The notes under the pieces: model-generated
Databases searched by the model: none
What the model was told of the DNA's origin: nothing
Seen by the model: the letters and a program-made list of their open reading frames with translations, nothing else
DNA from: Erythrobacter sp.
GTDB taxonomy: Bacteria > Pseudomonadota > Alphaproteobacteria > Sphingomonadales > Sphingomonadaceae
Assembly (NCBI GenBank): GCA_025698865.1
Contig: JAILWQ010000009.1
Coordinates: 1-51,405 of the forward strand
Direction of reading: 5' to 3'
DNA: 51,405 bases
Shown: piece by piece, positions 16,019 to 26,388 of the stretch
Numbering within the stretch: position 1 is the first letter of the stretch
How the letters are laid out: each line of letters opens with the position of its first letter
Translations under genes and position numbers: made by a program

Positions 16019-16573
16019 CTAACCCAGTGTCCGCCAGCGCCGCAGGCGCAACCGGTCGAGCGCGGCGACGATGCGCGCGGCGAGCGGGAAGAGTAGGATC
16101 GAAAGCACGATTTGCGGTCCGAGAGCGATCAGGGTGGCGAGGGAGGGCGGGGCGCCGGAAAACGCCATGCCGAGCAGACAATAGAGAGCGACCGCTATAC
16201 CTGCCGTGAACCAGTCCTGCACGAAGGTGCGCCACGGCAGGCGCATCTCAATCGCCTCGATCGCCAGCAATGCCGCGGACCAGAGGAAGATCGCGCTGCC
16301 GAAGGGCTGGCCGCTGAAAAGATCGTCGAACAGGCCGAGGGGAAATCCCGCCCAGACCGGCAGCAGACCGGGCCGCACCAACCGCCACGCGATCAGCAGG
16401 AGAAAACCCGTCGGCGGCAGCAGCGGCAGCGCCGTGGCGATGAAGAAAACCGGCAGGAACGAGGCCAGCAGGATCGAGATCCATGGCATCGCATTGGCCA
16501 GCACGGTGGAATGCGAACGATTGATCCGGCTGCCATAGGTGTCGCTGCGCGAGCGCGGATTGATCCGTTCCAT
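16019..16573 (-). CDS. mreD: MreD, rod-shape-determining membrane protein
   Basis: Encodes 184 residues with about five membrane helices, the usual MreD size and pattern. The FPLGLFDDLFSGQPFGSAIF segment is the family's most recognisable part. MreD sits in the inner membrane and links MreC and MreB in the elongasome. The gene abuts the mreC stop with no gap and is followed by mrdA after nine bases. The first 25 residues are polar and Arg/Ser-rich, and an alternative start at an internal Met is possible. Confidence 0.92.
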   Translation of the reverse strand: MERINPRSRSDTYGSRINRSHSTVLANAMPWISILLASFLPVFFIATALPLLPPTGFLLLIAWRLVRPGLLPVWAGFPLGLFDDLFSGQPFGSAIFLWSAALLAIEAIEMRLPWRTFVQDWFTAGIAVALYCLLGMAFSGAPPSLATLIALGPQIVLSILLFPLAARIVAALDRLRLRRWRTLG

Positions 16574-17464
16574 CTATTCGCCCAGCTCGTTCTCGATCGG
16601 TGTCTGCGCGCCGATCGCCGCATCCGGCTCGAAAATCGGAAGCACGGCGACGAAGTCGGTCGCGGCGGGGTCGCTGATGAGGCGGCCGAGCGCGCCGTCG
16701 TCGGTGATCTCAGTGGCGATGGCGACTGCGATGCCTGGCGGGTAGTATCCGCCCGCGCCGCTGGTCACGAAGACGTCGCCCTTCTTCAGCGGGTTCACCC
16801 CGAGATTGATCAGCCGGATGCGCAGCAGCCCATCGCCCCGTCCCTCGGCAAAAGCCACGACCTCGTCACTGGTGCGCCGGATCGGCAGCACGCTCTCATT
16901 GTCGGTGAGCATCAGCACGCGGGAATTGTCCGCGCCGACCTCGAGGATGCGGCCGACGACGCCGCGCGGCGATCGCACCGGCATCCCGACCCTGACGCCC
17001 TGATTGCGACCGACGCCGATATAGGCAAATCGCCGGGTGCTGGCCGCCGTCGACCCGACCAGGCGCGCCACGGCCATCGGCGGATTCTCCGCGTCCTGAA
17101 GGCCGAGCAGCCCCTTGAGGCGCAAGTTTTCCTGCCGGACGGCATCGGCTTCCTTGAGACGGATGCGCGCAATCTCGGCCTCGCGCTTCAGCGCGGCGTT
17201 CTGGGATCCGGCGCGGAAATATCCGCGCACGCTGTCGATAAGGCTCTTGCTCTCGGTCCGGCCCGCCGCGACGGTCTTGGTTGCCGGAGACACCGCGTCG
17301 CTGGCGATCTCGCGCGGGCCGGAGAAAAGCGCGGGCTGCCAGATCGACAGGGCGAGCAGCACCGCGCCGACGAGGGCTCCCACCCCCGCGACAATGTAGC
17401 CGGTGAACTGCGATAGTTGCGCCCTGCGCGAATAGCTCGAGCGCCGTTGCCCTGTCGGCGCCAT
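16574..17464 (-). CDS. mreC: MreC, rod-shape-determining periplasmic scaffold
   Basis: Encodes 296 residues. One membrane helix (about residues 22-42) is followed by a coiled coil (about 75-115, including IARIRLKEADAVRQENLRLK) and the double beta-barrel domain with GMPVRSPRGVVGRI and DVFVTSGAGGYYPPGIAVA. MreC links the cytoplasmic MreB filament to PBP2 in the periplasm. It follows mreB by 22 bases and directly precedes mreD, all on the same strand. Confidence 0.95.
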   Translation of the reverse strand: MAPTGQRRSSYSRRAQLSQFTGYIVAGVGALVGAVLLALSIWQPALFSGPREIASDAVSPATKTVAAGRTESKSLIDSVRGYFRAGSQNAALKREAEIARIRLKEADAVRQENLRLKGLLGLQDAENPPMAVARLVGSTAASTRRFAYIGVGRNQGVRVGMPVRSPRGVVGRILEVGADNSRVLMLTDNESVLPIRRTSDEVVAFAEGRGDGLLRIRLINLGVNPLKKGDVFVTSGAGGYYPPGIAVAIATEITDDGALGRLISDPAATDFVAVLPIFEPDAAIGAQTPIENELGE

Positions 17465-17486
17465 GTCGGCCCCTCGTTATCTGCCG

Positions 17487-18701
<1,215 letters not shown>

Positions 18702-18726
18702 TCATCGCTAACCGCTTTCCGGAGCC

Positions 18727-20567
18727 ATGCCGACCATCCGCCGCCTGCCCGAACATCTGGTCAATCGCATCGCCGCGGGCGAGGTGGTCGAGCGTCCGGC
18801 CGCCGCGCTCAAGGAACTGGTGGAAAACGCCATCGACGCGGGCGCGGGCCGGATCGCGATCAGGCTGGTCGACGGGGGGCTTACCTCGCTGGAGGTGTCG
18901 GACGATGGCTGCGGCATGACGCCCGACGAGATGGCGCTGGCGCTCGAACGCCATGCGACGTCCAAGCTCCCGCACGAGGATATCGAGCAGGTCGGCACGC
19001 TGGGCTTTCGCGGAGAAGCACTGCCGAGCATCGCCAGCGTCTCGCGCTTCACGCTCGAGAGCCGGCCGCGCGGGGGCGAGCAGGGGGGCGAACAGGGCTG
19101 GCGGATCGTCGTCGATCACGGTGTGCAGCAGGAGAGCGGCCCCGCCGCCCTGCCGCAGGGCACCCGCGTGCGGGTCGAACAGGTCTTCGCCAAGGTGCCC
19201 GCGCGGCGCAAGTTCCTGCGCACGCCGCGCAGCGAATATGCCGCCAGCCTCGATGTCGTGCGCCGCCTCGCAATGGCGCGGCCCGACGTCGCCTTCACGC
19301 TGGAGCATGGCGACCGCCGCATCCTCGGCCTCCAGCAGGGGCAGGAACTGGCCGACCGCGTGGCCCAGATCGTCGCGCGCGAGCTGAAGGACAACGGCGT
19401 CGCCATCGATCTCGAGCGCCCGACCGAAAGCGGGGCGATGCGCCTTACCGGGATCGCCGGCCTGCCGACCTACAATCGCGGGGTCGCCGACCACCAGTAC
19501 CTGTTCGTCAACGGACGCCCGGTGAAGGACCGTCTGCTGACCGGCGCGGTGCGCGGCGCCTATTCGGACATGCTGGCGCGCGATCGCCACGCGGTGCTGG
19601 CGCTGTTCCTCGAGCTGCCGCCGGAGGAGGTCGACGTGAACGTCCATCCGGCCAAGACCGAGGTGCGCTTCCGCGACACGCGGCGGGCGTGCGCGGCTTT
19701 ATCGTCTCGGGCCTGCGGCAGGCGCTCTCCACCGGCGACCGGCGCAGCGCGCAGTCGCCCGATGCCGCCGCGATGGGCCGCTGGCAGGCCGAGCCGGTGC
19801 GCGAGGAACCGTCCGCGCTGCGCTCGATCTTCGAGGGGCGCGACTGGTCCGCGCCGCCTTCGCGCCTGGCCGAGAGCCCGTCGGCATGGCGCGGCGAGGA
19901 GCGCGGACAGCTGGCGCCGCTCCAGGGTCGGGCCGAGGAAGCCGCGCCGGTGGCAGAGGACGCGCCCGACTATCCGCTCGGCGTGGCGCGGGGGCAGGTC
20001 GCCAACACCTATATCGTGGCCGAGGCGAAGGACGGCCTGGTGCTGGTCGACCAGCACGCCGCGCATGAACGCTTGGTCCTCGAACGGCTGCGCGCCGCGG
20101 GGGCGGGCGAGGCGACCACGCGGGCGCAGGCGCTGCTGATGCCCGATGTCGTGGAGCTGGAAGAAGAAGCCTGCGACCGGCTCGAGGAAGCGGCGGACAA
20201 GCTCGCCACGCTGGGGCTCGAGATCGAGCGGTTCGGCCCGTCCGCGATGCTCGTGCGCAGCCTGCCCCACGCGCTCGCCCGCACCGATCCGAAGAAACTG
20301 CTGCGCGATATCGACGACGATCTCGTGCGCCACGGTATCGACGCCGAGCGCGGCGCGCTGCTGCTGGGCGAAAAGCTCGACCTCGTGCTCGCGACCATGG
20401 CCTGCCACGGCTCGGTCCGTGCCGGACGCACCTTGCGAGTCGAGGAGATGAACGCCCTGCTGCGCGAAATGGAGCGCACACCGCGCTCGGGCCAGTGCAA
20501 TCACGGCCGCCCGACCTGGGTGAAGCTCTCCATGGAAGACGTCGAGAAGCTGTTCGGCCGGCACTAG
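18727..20567 (+). pseudogene. mutL: Frameshifted mismatch-repair gene mutL
   Basis: The N-terminal ATPase half is intact from ATG 18727 (ENAIDAGAGRIAI, SDDGCGM, GFRGEALPSIASV, VNVHPAKTEVRFRD). At codon 317 the frame is lost: GAC is followed by an extra AC (19678-19679), and removing it continues as AAGVRGFIVSGLRQAL, which is what MutL should read. Without the extra bases the gene would encode 612 residues. As written, translation ends at 20139 after about 150 unrelated residues. The lost C-terminal half holds the endonuclease motif DQHAAHERLVLE, the ACHGSVRAG helix and CNHGRPT. Either the strain lacks mismatch repair or the duplication is an assembly error. Confidence 0.9.
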
Positions 20568-20612
20568 CCGCGAAACGACACCATTGCGGTCGTGCGCGAG
20601 GCGCGCCACAAT

Positions 20613-21242
20613 ATGCTCATGTCTGCAGAATGCTGCTCCGCCAAATCTGGCGAACTGGAGAAACTGGCCCGCCAGGCCGAGCAGCGGCGGGTGCTCGTCA
20701 TCGTGCTGGCGATCAATGCCTCGATGTTCGTGCTGGAATTCGGCGCCGGCGTGATCGCCGGGTCGACCGCCCTGATGGCCGATGCGTCGGACATGCTGGG
20801 CGATGCGATCGTCTATGCGGTGAGCATCTACGCGATTTCGCGGTCGGACCGGTGGAAGGCGGGCGCTGCCGTGCTCAAGGGCGTCACGATCCTCGTCCTC
20901 GGTGTGGGCATTGCCATCAACGTAGTCGCCCGGATCGAAAGCGGCGTGCCGCCATCCTCCACGCTCATGCTGGCGTTCGGCGGGCTGGCCCTGATCGCCA
21001 ACCTCGTATGCCTTCGCCTTCTCTGGCGTTTCGCGGCGCAGGACGTGAACATGTCCAGCACCTTCGAATGCTCGCGCAACGACGTGATCAACAATTGCGG
21101 CGTCCTGCTCGCCGCCGCGCTGGTCTGGTGGTTCGCTTCGCCATGGCCCGACATCGTCATCGGCGGAGCGATGGCACTGATCTTCCTGCGCTCCGCTCTG
21201 AGGGTCCTTGCCGAAGCGGCTCCGCAGTTGCGGGCGGCGTGA
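20613..21242 (+). CDS. Cation diffusion facilitator (CDF) transporter
   Basis: Encodes 209 residues from ATG 20613; GTG 20592 and ATG 20619 are alternatives. It has five or six membrane helices and lacks the C-terminal cytosolic domain of longer CDF proteins. Metal-site positions are visible in helix 2 (MADASDMLGDAIVYAVS) and helix 5 (SRNDVINNCGVLLAAA). The N-terminus carries paired cysteines (SAECCSAK) that might bind metal. CDF proteins export Zn, Co or similar divalent ions by proton exchange; the substrate cannot be read from sequence. It follows mutL by about 45 bases. Confidence 0.85.
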   Translation: MLMSAECCSAKSGELEKLARQAEQRRVLVIVLAINASMFVLEFGAGVIAGSTALMADASDMLGDAIVYAVSIYAISRSDRWKAGAAVLKGVTILVLGVGIAINVVARIESGVPPSSTLMLAFGGLALIANLVCLRLLWRFAAQDVNMSSTFECSRNDVINNCGVLLAAALVWWFASPWPDIVIGGAMALIFLRSALRVLAEAAPQLRAA

Positions 21243-21285
21243 GATTCTGTTCTCTATGTCGACGATGAATGACCGGGAGAAACCG

Positions 21286-21783
21286 ATGCGTATCTGCTTG
21301 CTGGCCGGGCTGCTGGTCCTCTCCGCCTGCGGCTCCGACGTGACGCCCGAGGAGCAGACCCGGCTGGACGAGAAGGCGATTGCCGAGGTCGAAGCGAGCC
21401 AGATACCGCCCGCCGATCTCGTCGAGCCCCAGACGTTGAGCCAGACCGATTTCGAGGAGCACGACATGTACGGCGTCGGCTGCGGCTTCGTGCCCGAGGG
21501 CGGCGGGGCCGACCCGATCGCGGTCACCTTCCTCGACGATGCCTATATGAAGATCGACGATTCGATCGAACGCTTCGCCCCCGATGCGGGCAGCGCGGAA
21601 TCAGTGTTCGGCACGCGGGTCAGGTTCGACGGGGCGCGCCATTCGATGCAGCTCGACCTTACCGACCGCGAGGGCGAGCAGGTCGGGATGGAAACGATGG
21701 CGCACGATGCCCGGCTGACGATGCGCGACGGGCGGGACCGGGTGGTCTACGAGGCGCGCGGCAAGGCCACCTGCGGGTCCTAG
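21286..21783 (+). CDS. Hypothetical lipoprotein
   Basis: Encodes 165 residues from ATG 21286, with GGGAGA upstream. The N-terminus is a lipoprotein signal (MRICLLAGLLVLSAC), so mature Cys15 is lipidated. The following 35 residues are acidic and helical. The remaining domain contains one more pair of cysteines (GVGCGFVPEGG and ATCGS at the end) that could form a disulfide in the periplasm. I do not recognise a named family. It lies between the CDF gene and the convergent MaoC gene. Confidence 0.78.
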   Translation: MRICLLAGLLVLSACGSDVTPEEQTRLDEKAIAEVEASQIPPADLVEPQTLSQTDFEEHDMYGVGCGFVPEGGGADPIAVTFLDDAYMKIDDSIERFAPDAGSAESVFGTRVRFDGARHSMQLDLTDREGEQVGMETMAHDARLTMRDGRDRVVYEARGKATCGS

Positions 21784-21787
21784 CCCC

Positions 21788-22252
21788 TCAGCTTTCGATC
21801 GGTGCTTCCGGATCGCGGACCCGGATCAGGCCGTTGGAGACCATTTCCAGCACCATCACATCGTCCTGATTGAAAACGCGCGCGCGGGACTTGAACAGAC
21901 CGATATCGGGCTTCGACTTGCTGCGGCGCTTTTCCAGCACTTCGGTCTCGCAGCGCAGCGTGTCGCCGGGATAAACGGGCTTGATCCAGCGCAGATTGTC
22001 GATGCCGGGCGAGCCGAGCCCGGCCTGCTCCACCACCGACATGTTCTCCACCAGCATCCGCATGGTCATCGCGCAGGTGTGCCAGCCGCTCGCCGCCAGA
22101 CGTCCGAAATGGGTCCTGGCCGCGGCTTCTTCGCTCAGATGAAACGGCTGCGGATCGTATTTCTCGGCGAATTCGAGAACTTCCTCCTTCGTGACCTCGT
22201 AAGATCCGAAGGATTGGGTCTGGCCGGGCGCGATGTCTTCGAAATAGATCAT
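21788..22252 (-). CDS. MaoC-family dehydratase
   Basis: Encodes 154 residues, a single hot-dog domain. The MaoC/R-hydratase signature is clear: FAEKYDPQPFHLSEEAAA, with the catalytic Asp and His, then HFGRLAASGWHTCAMTMR. These enzymes hydrate enoyl-CoA esters, for instance in fatty-acid or branched-chain degradation, but a precise substrate cannot be assigned. The gene ends five bases from the convergent lipoprotein gene and is the downstream gene after the DUF1206 protein on the same strand. Confidence 0.92.
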   Translation of the reverse strand: MIYFEDIAPGQTQSFGSYEVTKEEVLEFAEKYDPQPFHLSEEAAARTHFGRLAASGWHTCAMTMRMLVENMSVVEQAGLGSPGIDNLRWIKPVYPGDTLRCETEVLEKRRSKSKPDIGLFKSRARVFNQDDVMVLEMVSNGLIRVRDPEAPIES

Positions 22253-22308
22253 GCGCCGGGAGATGCCTCACGGCGCGGCGCCGGGCAAGACCCGGATTGC
22301 AGGGGCGG

Positions 22309-23106
22309 TCAGGCGCGGAAGGCGGGGACCTTGCCGTGCGCACCCATGTCCGGGATGATCCGGTAGCGGGCGAGCACGAGGCTGAAGAGCCCGAACATCA
22401 TCAGCCCCAGCGCGGTGAGCGTGAAGACGAAGCCTTCGCCGGCAAGGCTCGCCACCGCGTCGCCCAGCGTGCGGATGCGATCGGCGCCGCCGGACATGAA
22501 GCCCGCCTGCACCAGCGACCAGCCGATGACGAGATAGACGACGCCGCGCGCGAGATAGCCCGCGCCGCCGAGCCAGCGCGTGGCGTCGGGTGCCCGGCTG
22601 CTGATCCGGTGCATGAACTCGCCGGTGATGCCCTTCTTCGCCTGATGGACGGCGGCGAGGAAGAACGCCGCGCCGAGAAGGCCGAGCGCCACGCCGCCGA
22701 ACTGGAAGGAGGGGATGCCCGCTGCCGCATCCTGCGCGCCATTGCCCGAACCTCCGGTCGCATAGGCGAACTGGTAGGCCGAAAAAGCGAGCGCGAGATG
22801 GGCGATGCCGCTGCCCGCATGGCCGATCCGCTTGGCCCAGCCTTTCGCGTCCGACCCGCTGTTCTCGATATCGAACAGCAGCGAGCAGAAACGGAACAGC
22901 GCATAGGCGGTCAGGCCCACGACCATGATCCACAGGATCGCGATCCCCGCCGGATAATCCTCGATCGCGCGGAAGATGCCATCGGTGCCCTCGGCGATCC
23001 GGCCGGAATTGGTCAACGCGACCAGACCGAGCACGGAATAGAGGATCGCGCGGCTGAAATAGCCCACGCGTACCAGCCAGTTGAACTTTTCCGACTTGTC
23101 GACCAT
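22309..23106 (-). CDS. DUF1206 membrane protein
   Basis: Encodes 265 residues with six membrane helices arranged as three repeats of two, the DUF1206 pattern. Repeat markers are the motifs VGYFSRAILYSVLGLVAL, AGSGIAHLALAFSAYQFA and LGGAGYLARGVVYLVIGW, each beginning with a Gly-Tyr/Ser and Ala-Arg. DUF1206 proteins are found in many actinobacteria and alphaproteobacteria; their function is not known. The start at ATG 23106 is supported by the charged cytosolic N-terminus (MVDKSEKFNWLVR). Confidence 0.88.
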   Translation of the reverse strand: MVDKSEKFNWLVRVGYFSRAILYSVLGLVALTNSGRIAEGTDGIFRAIEDYPAGIAILWIMVVGLTAYALFRFCSLLFDIENSGSDAKGWAKRIGHAGSGIAHLALAFSAYQFAYATGGSGNGAQDAAAGIPSFQFGGVALGLLGAAFFLAAVHQAKKGITGEFMHRISSRAPDATRWLGGAGYLARGVVYLVIGWSLVQAGFMSGGADRIRTLGDAVASLAGEGFVFTLTALGLMMFGLFSLVLARYRIIPDMGAHGKVPAFRA

Positions 23107-23157
23107 CGCCCCACTCCCCGATCCGGTTATCGCGCCGCTGCGTGCCGGCGCGACCGT

Positions 23158-23185
23158 ATCACACGTTGAACATCACACGTTGAAC
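23158..23185. repeat. 14-base perfect tandem duplication at ychF stop
   Basis: ATCACACGTTGAAC occurs twice back to back (23158-23171 and 23172-23185). The second copy is the last codons and stop of ychF, the first lies just past the stop, so the duplication did not change the protein. Confidence 0.85.
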
Positions 23186-24273
23186 TTGAACAGCATCACG
23201 TCGCCGTCCTGCACGAGATATTCCTTGCCTTCCTGCCGCAGCTTGCCTGCCTCGCGCGCGGGACCTTCGCCGCCGAGCGTTACGTAATCCTCGTAGCCGA
23301 TGGTCTCGGCACGGATGAAGCCGCGTTCGAAATCGGTGTGGATTTCGCCCGCGGCCTGCGGGGCCTTCGCGCCTTCGGGGAAGGTCCAGGCACGCGATTC
23401 CTTCGGGCCGGCGGTGAAGAAGGTCTTGAGGCCGAGCAGCTTGTATCCTGCCCTCACGATCCGCGAGAGGCCGCTTTCCTCCAGCCCGAGCTCGGAGAGA
23501 TATTCTCCCCGTTCCCCGGCATCCATCGCCACCAGCTCGCTCTCGATCGCGGCCGAGACGACCACCGCCTCGGCCCCTTCGCGCTCCGCCTTGGCGAAGA
23601 CTTCGGCGGAGAGGGCGTTGCCGGTCGCCGCGTCTTCTTCCGCCACGTTGCAGACATAGAGCACCGGTTTGGCGGTGAGCAGCTGGGCCTGCGCGAACAG
23701 GCGGGCTTCCTCGTCGTCCTTCGGTTCGGTCAGGCGGGCGGGCTTGCCGTCCTTGAGCAACTCCAGCGTCTGGCCGAGCACGCTGGAGAGGGCCTTGGCC
23801 TCTTTGTCGCCGGCGGTCGCGCGGCGCTTCGCATTCTCGACCCGCTTTTCGAGGCTCTCCATGTCAGCGAGCAGCAGCTCGGTCTCGACCACCTCGGCAT
23901 CGGCCAGCGGGTCGACCTTGTTGGCGACGTGCTGGATGTCGTCGTCCTCGAAGCAGCGCAGGACGTGGACGATCGCATCGACCTCGCGGATATTGCCCAG
24001 GAACTGGTTGCCGAGGCCTTCGCCCTTGCTCGCGCCCTTCACGAGCCCCGCGATGTCGACGAAGGCGAGCTGGGTGGGAATGACCTTGGCCGATTTGGCG
24101 ATGCCGGCGATTGCCTCCAGCCGCTCGTCTGGCACGGAGACCTGCCCGACGTTGGGCTCGATCGTGCAGAAGGGATAGTTCGCGGCCTGCGCGGCCTGCG
24201 TTTCGGTCAAGGCATTGAACAGGGTGGACTTGCCGACATTCGGCAGGCCGACGATCCCGCAGCGGAAACCCAT
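23173..24273 (-). CDS. ychF: YchF/Obg-family ribosome-associated ATPase
   Basis: Encodes 366 residues, the normal length. The G1 motif is GLPNVGKSTLFNAL (residues 8-21), the switch/G3 region is VDIAGLVKGASKGEGLGNQF, and the NxxE form (VCNVAEED) replaces the GTPase NKxD motif, as expected for this ATP-preferring member. The C-terminal TGS domain is present (ETIGYEDYVTLGGEGPAREAG through KLRQEGKEYLV). YchF binds the ribosome and proteasome-like partners and is linked to oxidative stress responses in E. coli. Confidence 0.97.
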   Translation of the reverse strand: MGFRCGIVGLPNVGKSTLFNALTETQAAQAANYPFCTIEPNVGQVSVPDERLEAIAGIAKSAKVIPTQLAFVDIAGLVKGASKGEGLGNQFLGNIREVDAIVHVLRCFEDDDIQHVANKVDPLADAEVVETELLLADMESLEKRVENAKRRATAGDKEAKALSSVLGQTLELLKDGKPARLTEPKDDEEARLFAQAQLLTAKPVLYVCNVAEEDAATGNALSAEVFAKAEREGAEAVVVSAAIESELVAMDAGERGEYLSELGLEESGLSRIVRAGYKLLGLKTFFTAGPKESRAWTFPEGAKAPQAAGEIHTDFERGFIRAETIGYEDYVTLGGEGPAREAGKLRQEGKEYLVQDGDVMLFKFNV

Positions 24274-24337
24274 GTGTAACTCCGGTAAAGCGATTTGGCG
24301 GAGCGCTTAGCCCCGCCGCCGCGCAATGACCAGAGCT

Positions 24338-25339
24338 TCAGACGTTGTGCACTGCGTGGATCGCCGGGCCGAGCCGTTCGGAGCGGCCGAGCCATTCGAC
24401 CTGCGTGCGGGCGCTGACCTCGTTGATCGCGGTCTGCGGGATCGAGCCGGCGCTGACCGGCAGGCGGAGCGGACGGGTGCCGGCGGGCATGGCGATGGTC
24501 CGGGCGATGGCGCGCGGCACGTCCATCGGATCGGCGCTGCGGCCCGAGCCGTCCTCGGTCCCCATCGCCGCGACCACCTGCGGATAGCCGCTGGTGTGTA
24601 TATCCTCCGCGCGTTCCTTAAGGGCACCGGTGTAGATGTTGCGGTTGACCCAGACCTCGGTCGGATAGCCGCCCGGCTCGATGATGGTCACCTCGACATT
24701 GTGCGGCACGAGTTCGTAGGCAAGCTGCTCGCCCATCGCCTCGACCGCGAACTTGGTCGCGCTGTAATGCCCGCCATAGGGCGAGATGACCCGGCCGAGC
24801 TGGCTCGAAACCTGGACGATCTGCCCCGATCCCTTCGCCCGCATCCCCGGCAGCAGGGCGCGTGCCATCCGGTGATAGCCAAAGACATTGGTGTCGAAGG
24901 CGAGGCGGGTCGCCTCCATGTCCTGCACTTCGACCGGCCCGCTGATGCCCACCCCGGCATTGTTGACCAGCACGTCGATCGGGCCGCCATTGATCCGCTC
25001 GGCTTCGGCGACGCCCGCCGCCACCTGCTCGTCGGACAGCACGTCGATCTCGATGACATGCAGGTCGAATCCCTTGTCGGAGGCGAACTGCCGCAGCTCC
25101 TCGGCCTCGGGGCGGGGGAGATTGCGCATGGTTGCGAAGACGCGCGCGCCGAGCCCGGCGTAATGTTCCGCGCCCAGCCTGCCGAAGCCGGAGGAGGTGC
25201 CGGTGATGAGGATCGACTTGCCGGAAAGCTCGGGCGTGCCGGTTTCCACCGGATCGACCTGCGCGCGAGAGGCGGTCGCGGCGAGGGCTCCGGTCGCGGC
25301 GGCGCCTGCCAGAAGAGTGCGGCGGGTGAGTGCGGTCAT
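24338..25339 (-). CDS. Short-chain dehydrogenase with Tat signal
   Basis: Encodes 333 residues from ATG 25339; the longer frame upstream has no ribosome site. The N-terminus MTALTRRTLLAGAAATGALA is a twin-arginine signal ending near SRAQ, so the protein would be exported folded to the periplasm. The mature part is a classic SDR: cofactor motif TGTSSGFG, NNAG (VLVNNAGVGIS), then the catalytic YSATK (SPYGGHYSATKF). The substrate is unknown. SDR enzymes usually use cytosolic NAD(P)H, so a Tat-exported one is unusual, as the cofactor would have to travel with it. Confidence 0.88.
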   Translation of the reverse strand: MTALTRRTLLAGAAATGALAATASRAQVDPVETGTPELSGKSILITGTSSGFGRLGAEHYAGLGARVFATMRNLPRPEAEELRQFASDKGFDLHVIEIDVLSDEQVAAGVAEAERINGGPIDVLVNNAGVGISGPVEVQDMEATRLAFDTNVFGYHRMARALLPGMRAKGSGQIVQVSSQLGRVISPYGGHYSATKFAVEAMGEQLAYELVPHNVEVTIIEPGGYPTEVWVNRNIYTGALKERAEDIHTSGYPQVVAAMGTEDGSGRSADPMDVPRAIARTIAMPAGTRPLRLPVSAGSIPQTAINEVSARTQVEWLGRSERLGPAIHAVHNV

Positions 25340-25488
25340 GATCGTCTCGTTCCGGCCGATAGTGACGCAAAACCTCCCGCCTTGCCAGCCCGCCCGGTCG
25401 CCAATCCCGAAACGGGCGGACCCGGCACGGCCTCTCGTGCATTCATGGACCGGGCCGCCGTGCACGGCGCGCCCGGGAGATGCCTGCA

Positions 25489-25728
25489 ATGCGAACGACC
25501 GCCTCCATCCTCGCCCTGCTCGTCGCCGCGGCGAGCATCGGCGGCTGCACCACGAGCAACGAGGACAATTGGCGGGGCGGGGCAACGACGCCGTTCGCGC
25601 AGGCGGAACGCAGCTGCCGCGAACAGCTGGAATTCGTGTCCGACGAGGAGAGCCGGCGCGAAATATTCACCGGTTGCATGGCCGCGCTGGGATGGACGCT
25701 GCGCGAGGGCGCGCCGCTCGAAATCTAG
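25489..25728 (+). CDS. Small lipoprotein
   Basis: Encodes 79 residues from ATG 25489, with GGGAG nine bases upstream; ATG 25480 is an in-frame alternative. It has a lipoprotein signal with lipobox IGGC, so the mature protein starts at Cys20 and is about 60 residues. Two more cysteines (ERSCREQLEFVSD and FTGCMAALGWTL) could form a disulfide. No family is recognised. Its 3' end overlaps the convergent pth gene by four bases. Confidence 0.7.
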   Translation: MRTTASILALLVAAASIGGCTTSNEDNWRGGATTPFAQAERSCREQLEFVSDEESRREIFTGCMAALGWTLREGAPLEI

Positions 25729-26294
25729 TCCTGCATCCGCAGGGCGTAGTCACTGGCGAAGCGCACATCGTCCCCGCGCGCGAGCCAGTCGGCCTCCGCG
25801 CCGATCGCGCCGAGCATCTGAATAAGATCGTCCTGTTCGGCCTTGGCGTAATTGCCGAGGACGTGGCCGTTCACGCGATCCTTGTGGCCGGGATGGCCGA
25901 TCCCGATGCGGATGCGGCGGAAATCCTCGCCGATATGCTGGATGGTGGAGCGGATGCCGTTATGCCCCGCCGCGCCGCCGCCGCGCTTCACCTTGATGCG
26001 GAAGGGGTCGAGATCGAGCTCGTCGTAGAACACCGTCACGTCTTCGGACGCGAGCTTGTAGAAGCGCAGAGCCTCGCCGATCGCCTGACCGGACTTGTTC
26101 ATGAAAGTGGCGGGCTTCAGCAGGAGGATCTTCTCGCTGCCGATGCGGCCTTCCTGAAGCCAGCCGGAGAATTTCTTCTGCACGGGGCCGAAGCCGTGAA
26201 TCTCGGCGATGGTGTCCGCCACCATGAATCCGACATTGTGCCGGTTCATCGCATATCGCGGTCCGGGATTTCCGAGGCCTGCCCAAATCTGCAT
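25725..26294 (-). CDS. pth: Peptidyl-tRNA hydrolase
   Basis: Encodes 189 residues. The family signature GLGNPGPRYAMNRHNVGFM carries the catalytic His19 and Asn9; other conserved elements are KPATFMNKSGQAIGEAL, the FYDELDLDPF loop with the catalytic Asp, and GGGAAGHNGIRS. It releases peptides from stalled peptidyl-tRNA. It lies downstream of rplY in the common rplY-pth arrangement, although a strong terminator separates the two, so pth may need read-through or its own promoter. Confidence 0.97.
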   Translation of the reverse strand: MQIWAGLGNPGPRYAMNRHNVGFMVADTIAEIHGFGPVQKKFSGWLQEGRIGSEKILLLKPATFMNKSGQAIGEALRFYKLASEDVTVFYDELDLDPFRIKVKRGGGAAGHNGIRSTIQHIGEDFRRIRIGIGHPGHKDRVNGHVLGNYAKAEQDDLIQMLGAIGAEADWLARGDDVRFASDYALRMQD

Positions 26295-26320
26295 GTCGCG
26301 CCTCTAGCTCCGGTGGCGGG

Positions 26321-26357
26321 AAAACAAAACACCGGGCTCCCTTGCAGGAACCCGGTG
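26321..26357 (-). terminator. Intrinsic terminator after rplY
   Basis: On the minus strand CACCGGG with CCCGGTG extends to an 11-base stem (one G-T pair) with a six-base loop, followed by TTTTGTTTT. It lies 32 bases after the rplY stop and 27 bases before the pth start, and is the clearest terminator in the window. Confidence 0.9.
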
Positions 26358-26388
26358 CCTTGGTGATCTCTCGAGGAGACGGGAGCGA

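Noticed and set aside
19560..21527. 655-codon minus-strand frame across mutL and CDF gene
   Set aside because: Antisense reading across two genes of known family.
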